Positions 1 through 9,200 of a stretch of 64,000 bases of DNA are shown in pieces. The DNA is taken from the NCBI RefSeq assembly GCF_014839805.1, contig NC_051134.1, forward strand, positions 13,919,170 to 13,983,169, in the 5' to 3' direction. The stretch's first letter is position 1, and every line of letters begins with the position of its first letter. Position numbers and translations under genes: made by a program. The notes under the pieces were generated by a model that was given only the letters and a program-made list of their open reading frames with translations, searched no databases and was not told where the DNA came from. The DNA is from Manduca sexta (lineage: Eukaryota > Arthropoda > Insecta > Lepidoptera > Sphingidae).

Positions 1-400
1 CACGCTGCCGTAAACGCCGTGGGCGTCCTTCGGTGCGCGGGGGCTTCTGAGACCCTCCCCCTCCCATAGGAGACGGGCCGCAAAGCGGCACCGCGCAGGG
101 GCGACTGCGGTCGCAGACTTGACACTTCAACGTCAGAGGAAGCCCGCAGCCGTCCCTAATGCGCCGAAGAGGGCCACCGCGGAGTTTTAGCTGGTAGGCC
201 GTGCATAGGTTAAGTTGTATATAGGGTTAGGGACTCGGCCCGGCGGTCGCCCGAAGGTCACCATCAAATCCGGCTCAACACCGGGCCGTAAGGCACGGTT
301 ACCCCAACATAACCGCTCAGTCGCCCCCACGAAGGCTGGGCGGTAGTAATAAGAGCACTTTCTCCGCGAAACCAAAAAAGGGGGCATTTTGGGGCAATGC
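1..400. repeat. GC-rich block, probably the end of a retroelement
   Basis: This block is much richer in GC than the rest of the window, with an abrupt change to AT-rich DNA near position 390. No convincing protein reading frame crosses it: the longest open stretch, on the minus strand at 187-387, has no recognisable domain. The composition and sudden edge resemble the 3' end of a lepidopteran LINE, but I cannot name the family. The left edge is cut by the window, so the element may continue outside. Confidence 0.35.
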
Positions 401-989
401 CCTACCTTAAAATACTAATGCCCTACCTTAATAATCAACTAAATTGTACATTACTACTAAAGGAAAATATATGGAGCAGCGGGTTTTTTATTTTACGATT
501 TGGAAGTTGGTCCCATAGTAAGTTATTCGTATTGATGGGTGAAATAACCCTTTTTGAGATTTATGGGAATTTTGTTACAATCTGTATATTACCTTAACAA
601 TTACGTAAGTATTAAGCTTTTGTTTTTTTTTACTCACTTTCACAAGTCAAGGAAACCAAAAATCGATTGAGCAGATCAGATCTAGTATCATTTCCGCCCT
701 GCTTGTAATGACTAGCTGCCCTACCTTAAATTCAAATCTAGCTACGGCCCTGGTGCGCACACGCACGCATTCACGCACAATATACACAATTAATAATAGA
801 GATACGATAATTCCTGGATAAGTAATTTAGAAAAAAAATTATATAAATACAGTCAATAACTTTTGTAGATTCAAGTTCACCATGTAGCACCGATGTACCG
901 GAATTTATTTCGTTCCTAAGAAACTTGATTTTGACATGATTTTGCATCGCTGAATATTTATGATACAATATCTGGATAATCTATGCACC

Positions 990-1440
990 CATAAAGTCCG
1001 TCCCGGGCGTTAGGTACCCATGCTAAATATGAAGTTCCTGCTATTCATAGTAGCGCGGTGAGGCCTAGACAAAGGACCTTGAAGCCCCCCCCCCACCCCC
1101 GAGGGAGTTGGCACTTGTGCGCTCGGTCTCCACACCGAATGCACGCCCATGCACGGGGGACATTTATTGCGTCTCTAGGCACACAGTTAAGTGTGTATAC
1201 TCCGTGGTTGTAATTACATATAGGGGCCTATGAGGGACTCGTGAACATTTCCTCTCCTTTTCACTCCGCCCATCCTAATACTTCCTCTTCTTTCCCCTTC
1301 TTTCCTCCCCTATTTCTCCTCTTCCTCTCTTCCTCCAGGGCCCCGCAGCCGCTAAACCGGGGGGAACCAGTAAACCGTTCGCAGGTTTCCCTCGGGGTTG
1401 ACTGCGGGGTTTGTACGTGGAAAAAAAAACGGCCTATAAG
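990..1440. repeat. C-rich, pyrimidine-rich repeat-like block
   Basis: The block holds a poly-C run near 1086-1100 and a long CT-rich stretch at about 1248-1337, both unlike the AT-rich surroundings. No supported coding exon is seen. The mixture resembles the untranslated region of a non-LTR retrotransposon. Nothing else can be assigned between 400 and 1700. Confidence 0.3.
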
Positions 1441-1704
1441 TACAGAATGAATGAATTACGAAAAAAGAATAAGGATGCGGGGTAAAAAAAACAATATGTA
1501 TACAAATCAGTTTAGGCCCATATATTGCCCCCCTATATGATAAGCATGCACCGCTCGCCTCAGTTTTCTGTTTATGTTAATAGCTAGCCTCTAAACATAA
1601 ACACGTAAATGAACAATAGGCCGAGAGGTGAGAGCCCTATGTTCTTAGAGCGAATAACTTTTGTCACTACACGGGTAGTCTTCTAATTTTTATAATTTTG
1701 ATCT

Positions 1705-1890
1705 GTCTCCTACTTCCGGCTTCTTTTGTACTTGCTCATAGCACCTCATATACTTCAAATGCACTATATATTTCAATCGTCTTCTGTGCTTTCGGCGCAT
1801 TACATACTTCCAGCGAATTATGGACTTCCGGCGTCTTATATACTTCTATTACTTTAAATAGTTTCTTCTAGCGCACTATCAGTATACTTC
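1705..1890. repeat. Degenerate minisatellite (ACTTCCGGCG-type units)
   Basis: The strings 'ACTTCCGGC', 'ACTTCCAGCG', 'ACTTCCGGCG' and 'ACTTCCGG' recur roughly every 20-45 bases, separated by AT-rich spacers such as 'TATATACTTC'. This looks like an old tandem array that has lost its regular period. Flanking DNA from 1890 to about 2900 is AT-rich and shows no gene. Confidence 0.45.
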
Positions 1891-2924
1891 CGGTTATAGA
1901 ACAGGCCATTGTGCCGAATACATAGATATAAATGATTAAATCTAACTTTAAAGAGACGAAGTCGAGGACAGCTAATACTATGTAGTAACATAGTAGGCAG
2001 CTATAGCATAGCAGCTATACGGCTAACTAGCCGTACCCTCTATTAGATAGAACTAGATATTGTAACTATAATATCTTATCAAAATAATCTTTCCATGGAT
2101 TTGTAATACTAACGGTTCAAATTAGTAGTAAGACAGGTACCCTAGTTGAGTACAGAATTATTACGTTTTGAAGTTGCGAAATATCTGTTTTTGTTAATTT
2201 AGTACCTACTTTAGCTAATTGATCAACGGTGAATCTGTGGTGAAAAACACTATATAAATGCTTACGTGCTTTATTTTAATATTTTATTTAATTACCTACT
2301 TAGATTGCGCCTTTGACGTATTAATGTATAAAATCTTTCGTAAAACATTTTATTATTTTGCGGGCAATATGGTTTTTCTCATGTCACACGTCGCCGGGAT
2401 GACATCCAAACATTTATAATACAACAATAGACCCTTTTAACGCCCCCGAGAAGACCGTTAAAGAGCTCCGGGGAGCAAATGGGGTTTCTTTATTATGTTA
2501 TGAACCAGCAGGGTTAATTTTAGCAATTATTGTGGATACCTCATACTTACCACGTACTACTTATTTTGGCAATAAATTAATCAAATAAATCTCTTCGATC
2601 GGTAAATAAGAGTTCCAAACTTTATAAGGTACAGTCCATAAGTAATGGTATTATACTCGTACATTAAAGAAAAGTCATTAAAAAGTTAGAAGATAACTGA
2701 AAATCGACTATTTGTGTACAAAGTTCGCAATTATTTAAAAGTGCATTACAGTCAATTTATTTACTGAAAGATTAAGCCATTTGGGAATAAAATAATGGCA
2801 TTGAGAAGTTCTGCGCTAAATACAAAAAATATCTAGATAATAAAAAAAATACATATCGCGTAATTAGTACTAGTAAATTCCCAGTATCTTACGAAAATAG
2901 CCAAATAATCATTGGTTCTTAAAA

Positions 2925-3110
2925 TTCTGGTCAGAGGCCCGATGTAGAAGGCAGCATTGCTGGACACAGCGCGCATTGTGAGAAGATTCTTCACTTTAAA
3001 TCTCTGACCGACGGTGGCTTGGGTAGCTTTGCCATCGGAGGGTGATGCATTTTTTTATATTTTTAACCGACTTCAAAAAAAGGAGGAGGTTATCAATTCG
3101 ACTTGTTTTT
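2925..3110. repeat. Fragments of lepidopteran dispersed repeats
   Basis: The stretch 3064-3090 contains 'ACCGACTTCAAAAAAAGGAG', a string I know as very common in lepidopteran genomes, though I cannot name its parent element. The less AT-rich 2925-3050 part looks like an adjoining retroelement scrap. No open frame is preserved. Confidence 0.5.
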
Positions 3111-3305
3111 GAAAGAATTTCTCTCCAGATCGGTCCCATAAATTTTTATTTCAACATTGCTTCGGTAGTTTGGTTTTAAAATTAAAAAAACAAGAATAAT
3201 TATGTCGTCCAAGAAAACGAAATCGTGAATTTAGCTTTCCAGTGACGTATTTAGTCATGTTTTTGCATTGAGTATTGTTGACTGTACTTCTCACATACTT
3301 ATACA

Positions 3306-3428
3306 TATAGCATAACACCTTTTCCCCTTTTAGGGTAGGCAGAGATGTAACACCACAGCGCGATAGTTGTAGTATGATCGAAATATATCAGTTGTGTTTT
3401 TGCGTTAGGATGGCTTGAATCTACTTCT
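3306..3428 (+). repeat. Lepidopteran tandem repeat, copy 1
   Basis: The unit opens with 'TATAGCATAACACCTTTTCC' and continues with 'GGGTAGGCAGAGATGTAACA' and an 'AGCGCGATAGT' core, and ends in 'CTACTTCTTACATA'. Two further copies follow at 4741 and 4882, so this is one array split by the inserted element at 3484-4734. Confidence 0.75.

Positions 3429-3484
<56 letters not shown>
3429..3484. repeat. (TA)n microsatellite
   Basis: An almost perfect run of TA dinucleotides lies between the first tandem-repeat copy and the left end of an inverted-repeat element. Copies 2 and 3 of the tandem repeat are separated by only a short 'GAATATATATA', so the long run probably expanded at or near the insertion site. 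Confidence 0.95.
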
Positions 3485-3487
<3 letters not shown>

Positions 3488-4734
3488 GAGCGCCTGGAGG
3501 TTTTCACCTCGGATTAGAGTTATAGTGAATGAATTAATACGATCGATGTGGGATATTGTTTTTTAAACTATAAATTGCAATGTTTACACAAAATTTTATT
3601 GTGCACTCCATTTTTTCATTGTTAAAAAAAATATTATAAAAAATTAATGTTTGACCAAATATTTTCACTTTAAACAGTATTTTTTTTAATTATATGTTAA
3701 ATCTTACCCGAGTAGACATGTAGGAACATTTTTCAAAGACACACTACTCAGTAAAAGTATTTAAAAATATCAATGAAGACCCCAATAATATATTGCAAGC
3801 AGGTGTAGCATGTATTTTGAGTTTATATGGCGCTCCGTCTAAAACTCATAATTTAAATACATTAAGGTTTAATTCTTTCATAAAAGCAACATCCAAAAAT
3901 ACGAGTGTTCTTTTGTCATCACAACAACTGATGCAGCGTTTGAGCACCTTAAAAGAGTGTACCTACAAATTCAGATATGGCTAGGAAATGACGTAGTTAT
4001 TGAAAATTGGGGATGGAAGTATTCCAATAACATGTACATCCCAATAACAATGAATCAATTACCTGCTCTGGATAATTTATTGCAAATGTTATTTTGTAAT
4101 TGCAAAAAGGGATGTGGAGCTCCGTGTGGATGCAGAAAAAGTTGTTTATACTGCAGTGTAGCATGTTTACAGTGCAGCGGAAATAGTTGTTCCAATACTT
4201 CACCTATTATACAGATAGATGAAGTAGAAGAAAATATTTGATGTAGACAACAGTGTAATATATTTAAGTAAACAGATTTTGTACATTTTTTTTTTCTTTT
4301 CATTAGTCGTAATTAATTACCTTATTTTTTTAAATGTACACAACAGAGTACGTTTCATTTATAATTAAACTGGCCGAGAAATTCCATTGTACATAGCAGC
4401 TTTCGCTCCGCTCTCCCTTCCACGTTTTTCTACAGTTCGAGACCCTACTGCTATTTTTATTCACAGGTATCTTTGAAAAATGTTCCTACATGTCTACTCG
4501 GGTAAGATTTAACATATAATTAAAAAAAATACTGTTTAAAGTGAAAATATTTGGTCAAACATTATTTTTTTATAATATTTTTTTTAACAATGAAAAATGG
4601 AGTGCACAAAAAAATTTGGGTAAACATTGCAATTTATAGTTTAAAAACAATATCCCACATCGATCGTATTAATTCATTCACTATAACTCTAATCCGAGGT
4701 TTTACGGTTTTGAATGCTCCAGACACTCCACTAA
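3484..4734. mobile_element. Non-autonomous element with ~260-bp inverted termini
   Basis: The left arm (about 3484-3743) and right arm (about 4467-4734) are inverted copies. For example 'ACCCGAGTAGACATGTAGGA' on the left reads back on the right as 'TCCTACATGTCTACTCGGGT', and the match continues, with indels, out to 'GTGGAGCGCCTGGAG' against 'GTGGAGTGTCTGGAG'. A TA lies outside each end, consistent with a TA target duplication, although the site is itself (TA)n. The ~720 bp between the arms holds a degraded coding fragment (separate entry). No transposase is visible, so it would have been moved in trans. The superfamily is not assigned. Confidence 0.8.
3780..4241 (+). pseudogene. Broken Cys-rich (CXC-like) coding fragment inside the inverted-repeat element
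   Basis: Two overlapping plus-strand frames, 3793-3984 and about 3900-4241, together read like one protein C-terminus. It has an 'AGVACILSLYGA' start, then 'WLGN', 'WGWK' and 'PALDNLL' blocks, and a Cys-rich end beginning 'CNCKKGCGAPCGCRKS' and continuing with four to five more Cys. The reading must shift frame between about 3900 and 3960, so the copy is inactivated. I recall the same order of blocks at the C-terminus of uncharacterised insect proteins, possibly transposon-encoded. The Cys spacing resembles CXC/tesmin DNA-binding motifs. The product of the intact parent is unknown. Confidence 0.6.
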
Positions 4735-4980
4735 TATATATATAGCATCACACCTTTTCCCCTTTTCAGGGGTAGGCAGAGGTGTAACATTTCAGCGCGA
4801 TAGTCTTACTGCGTGCGAAACACATTAGTTGTGTTTTTGTGTTGGGTTTAGTAGACTCTACTTCTTACATACATGAATATATATAGCATCACACCTTTTC
4901 CCCTTTTCAATGGTACTCACAGGTGTAACTCCTCAGCGCGATAGTCATATCGTGAGTGAAACACAATTACGCCATACGCC
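4735..4980 (+). repeat. Lepidopteran tandem repeat, copies 2 and 3
   Basis: Copy 2 begins at 4741 and copy 3 at 4882, a 141-base period. Both start 'TATAGCATCACACCTTTTCC' and carry the 'CAGCGCGATAGTC' core. Copy 3 breaks off near 4980. Together with copy 1 this is the same array interrupted by the 3484-4734 element. Confidence 0.75.
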
Positions 4981-5018
4981 ATCGAGACGGTCTATTTTTT
5001 ACTAACACAAAAAAGCAA

Positions 5019-5646
5019 AAATAAAAATAATTTTAACAAAAAATTAAATCGCCTTCGAAAACCACTCAAAACCAAAAAATAATTTCACATAACAAGTATA
5101 TATTGGATACCAATTTTGGAGTTGGTGCCTAATTTAAATTGCTAGTTAAGCTAGATAAATACATTAACAAATATACGAAAACAATGTGCTGCCAACGTAC
5201 AAAGTCAGGAAGTCAGATCGTCACCGGAGATGAACGCACCGCCGCAGCACAGCAAATGGAATCTATTAAGGAAATATTTAAATTTGTGAACTGTACACTA
5301 CCCAAATTCTTCCCCTGTTACATATCTATAGCTGGTCAAATGTGGGGAGATTACACTCCCTACCCCGAAAAGAGGAAAGAAAAAGATGAAACATCACACA
5401 TGTGCTTGGTATTACACCTTTCACTGTGTATGTTTGTTAGTAGTAAACGCAAACCTACTCCTTTTAATTGATTTGAAAGAAATTTAGCTCATAGGCGGAC
5501 TATGCAACAAATATAGCTTAACTAGCAATTTTAATTAGGCACCGACTTAAAAATTGGTATCCAATATATAACTGTTATGTGAAATTATTTTTTGGTTTTG
5601 AGTGGTTTTTGAAGGTGGTTTAATTTTTTGTTAAAATTATTTTTTA
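5019..5646. mobile_element. Fold-back / MITE-like element with ~130-bp inverted arms
   Basis: The left arm 5019-5155 and right arm 5512-5646 are inverted copies: 'AACCACTCAAAACCAAAAAA' on the left answers 'TTTTTTGGTTTTGAGTGGTT' on the right, and 'TTGCTAGTTAAGCTA' answers 'TAGCTTAACTAGCAA'. The ~355-bp centre contains a plus-strand frame running through to 5471 with no ATG near its start and no domain I recognise, so I do not call it a gene. Exact ends and any target duplication are unclear because both flanks are A- and T-rich. Confidence 0.7.
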
Positions 5647-5935
5647 TGCATTATTTTATAAAAGATATGTATAAAAAATTAAAAAAGGGCTTTAAAAATA
5701 AAGTAAAATACCCATGTCGACAAATTTGGTTTCAACTCTCCATTTATTGTTTATTTTCTGAAAGACATTATATTATAACCGGCAATATGATTGTTTATTA
5801 ATAATTATCAAAATCAGTAAAGGCGGTTAGAAACACAACTTCATAAAATTCCAACATCTAAACAATGTTATAAACAGTTATTTGTGCTGTCGATAAAATC
5901 GCAGCGTTTACGTTCGTTGCGCGAAAATTTTCCGC

Positions 5936-5964
5936 TTTATAATCCATGTAATATCTCGACTCAG
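5936..5964 (+). promoter_or_regulatory. Candidate TATA box and initiator of the five-exon gene
   Basis: 'TTTATAAT' lies at 5936-5943 and a 'TCAG' initiator-like motif at 5961-5964. This places the TATA about 25 bases before a start at 5963, the spacing usual for animal core promoters. The 5' leader would be about 65 nt, up to the ATG at 6028. The motifs are short, so this is a prediction only. Confidence 0.45.
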
Positions 5965-6027
5965 GTACAAATGTGCGCCTTTTTACAACATTCATTTTGC
6001 TTATGAACACAGAACAAAATCCCTGTT

Positions 6028-6257
6028 ATGATGTACTGTAAAATTGTCGTCGTTATTTTCATTTTTATGTTCGAATTTTGCGTGACATCAAAAATGTTTG
6101 AAAATGATTTAAATGTGAATGATATACTTCGGTTGGATTTAATGCCTACTTCTTTCATAGTGGAAAATTCTACTCTAAGCGATGCGTTCCCTAAGAATAT
6201 AATGTCACATGGCAATGGATCGATGGATGCAGCTTTATCCACTCTAAATTTTCACAG
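6028..6257 (+). CDS. Exon 1 of the five-exon gene: signal peptide and N-terminus
   Basis: The ATG at 6028 opens a hydrophobic leader containing '[12 protein letters not shown]', ending near 'CVTS'. The mature part is Asn- and Asp-rich with several potential N-glycosylation sites (for example NST, NGS). The donor is CACAG|GTACGT, leaving two bases of a split Arg codon. Confidence 0.8.
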
Positions 6258-9200
6258 GTACGTAAAGATATTGTTAACATAAACGTTTATTATAATTTTT
6301 AAAATTTGAAGACATTTTGAATGTTGTAAAATTATGATTAGTTTGTTACGGAACTTATTTTTGTTAAATATAAGCTTGTGTCTATAATTTCCAGTTTAAT
6401 AATCAAGTTGTGATAGAGCTCATTGTATACTAATATATAAGAGGAATATGATGAACACTACAACACGTTGGTATGTCGCGATATAGGGGATTCATCTAAA
6501 ATCCATCTCAATACAACCTATAATTAATATTTATACTGGATTTTATAGTATATCGTAGAGTCACGCTGTATCCGCTGTCTTGAGCACATGTCAGGTGGTC
6601 GCAGAGATAACCGATATAGCCATTCTAATGATGGGATATTCATCCCTAATTAATTAAAAGTTGTTGCATTTTATGGAGTTTGAAACGAACACTTACTCGA
6701 TTTTTTGCTTTTTTTATAAAAAAAACATCTCTACTTGCACTGAAATAGAATGGTAGATTACGGCCCAAATTAAAAACAAATTGCATGCGATGGCCAAGTC
6801 ACTGACGTTTTAGTTGACGCCGCGCTAAAACCAAACCCGTAAACTACGTATTCCAAAGCATTGTATAACTGCGCCAGTACGCCCGACATACTGAGACAAT
6901 AGACTAATTGTGAAGACTCTTAATTACAATGTCTTTAAAACCGGACCGAAACCGCTCTTGCGTATAGCTGCTTCACAAAGTTGACAAAGCGCAGGTATTA
7001 ACACTCCAATAATATATTTGTGAATGACTTAGCTTTGTCTCTAATACATAGATAATTTCATCCACGAAGACGTGCCCTACTACTTTTCCTAATTGCTTAC
7101 AGAGTACGTGAGTAGCATGAGTGCACACGTACACTACGATAGATAGCATCGGGGAAACAGCTTAAATCAACCTGTTACCCCGCGACCCATGATGTTATGC
7201 TATAGAATTATCCTATCATGCTATCATAAATTTATTGGATTGTTTAATTACGAAGGAAAATGATGAACGAGTACCAATGCCGTAATTACGTGGCTGAACA
7301 AATATTAGAAGAAATGGGTAAAAGTGTTCCGCAAAACAGGATTGGACAACCCTTTACCGCCGTTGGGAAAGACAATTATACTTTATTCAAGAAACGCACC
7401 CAAGATCTCAGAAATAACTTGTATGATGTTGGTTCCGCAAATTATCAGGAATGGCTGGCTAAGTACAACATTTATTAATTCTAATTTTTGAAATGAGAGT
7501 ACAAATTTCCGTTTAAAATATTTTATTCAAGCGTTACTCTGCTTGTCGACTGGAGTTTAATATAGATAAAGGCACTAAAAATGTTTAAATATGTGTAAAT
7601 CCAGCATCTTGCATGGATTCGGGAAATGAGTTCCTATAAAACTTATAGTCCTTATTAATATCTATCCATGTATGTGCCATAAATACGTTTATTCATGGAC
7701 TAACAGTTATTAAATATCTCGTTACACAGCTGCGAAAATAATTAAATCATTAAATATTATAGAGTGGCGGCTCAAAATGAATTATTTAAGCAATACAATA
7801 ATATAGTAAACGGTGATACGATCAATAATGCATCTATATCAACTCCGAATTTGCAAACTAGAGAAGGATACGAAGTATACGAAGGCACTGAGACATCTGG
7901 CTATGCTGAACCTGAGGAACATGTTCACGATATTTCTAAATATAGTAAGTACCTAAATAAAATATCGAGAGACATAAGTAATAGACAGTAATTGTTATTT
8001 AATAAGTGGATTTCGTTATATTATATGTATTTGCGATGCTTCTAAATGTATGGCGTCTAAATAAACTATTTATATTTATTCGTAGATTGTTAGTGTTTAT
8101 TGGACTGAAAAACTTTGTAAGAAAAAGTCCAACTTATAAAAATTTTACTCTGATTCTAGGTGTAACTAGAATGTAAGCAAATGTAGAGTATGTATTCACT
8201 GCTTTTGTTTCCTTAGAGCATAAAAAAAATCTTATTTATTGATGTTTAATTAAAATGATACGGTCATGAATCAATCTAATAATATTTACCTACTTCCATA
8301 AGTATTGCTTAGACCTGTTGATTCTGACTCTGTAAAATTGTCTACTTTGTTTACTAACCACACATTGCTATGAAAATATTTTTGGTATGGAAGTTTGGAT
8401 ATTCTCTGATGACACGATGTGTGTTATGGTAATGTTGTGTCATTACCGGCAAAATAACTTAAATTTTAAAATTTTGTTGTTCTAATGCCATCTAGGTATT
8501 TACTGACACAATAAAATAAGCTACTGTGGGTAAATATTAGCCACTAACAAGTTTTCATTATGACATACATTAATTGCGAATTGTAAAACGTTGGATTACT
8601 ATATAGTTTTACATAACGCGCAAGTCTTATGCAAAACAATTTATCGTTTCCAATTTTTAAATATAAATACCACCGTATCTAAATAAGCTCCATAGTCGGT
8701 ACGTATTCACTGTTCAACATCTATAGATGAGAAGTACAACAGTACAAGAGTACGTGAGTAGCAAATAAACAGTCTAATCGTGGAGCATGGGCCGCCATAT
8801 TAAAATCAGTACGTAGCCAATTTTAATGTAATTTCGAAATACAACATTGTGTTGGTCCTGACCACATCATATTCGAAACGAGTCTTGTGAATTTTGGTGG
8901 TCACTTCACGAATGACCTATTAATCTTCCAGGTGGTGGCTATGAATACTCGATGCCGCCTCCACCACCGCCTGTATATCCCCATCGCTTAGCGCCTCGAG
9001 AGCACGCTGTGGAAGAAGAGTATGTGGAACGAGACTCCCATGGACTCGGCCTGGCCGACCTCTTCGACATATCGCTTACTGGAATTGCCTTCCTTTCTTT
9101 TGGCATGTTCGTGTTACAAGTGCTCATGTGTATAACTATGGTTAGTTTTTTTTATTAACGAAAGAAGTACCGTCGATTTGCGCTTTATGAGGGTGTGATA

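Noticed and set aside
5139..5471. Plus-strand frame of 110 codons in the fold-back element
   Set aside because: It begins inside an inverted arm without an ATG and has no recognisable domain; kept only as part of the element.
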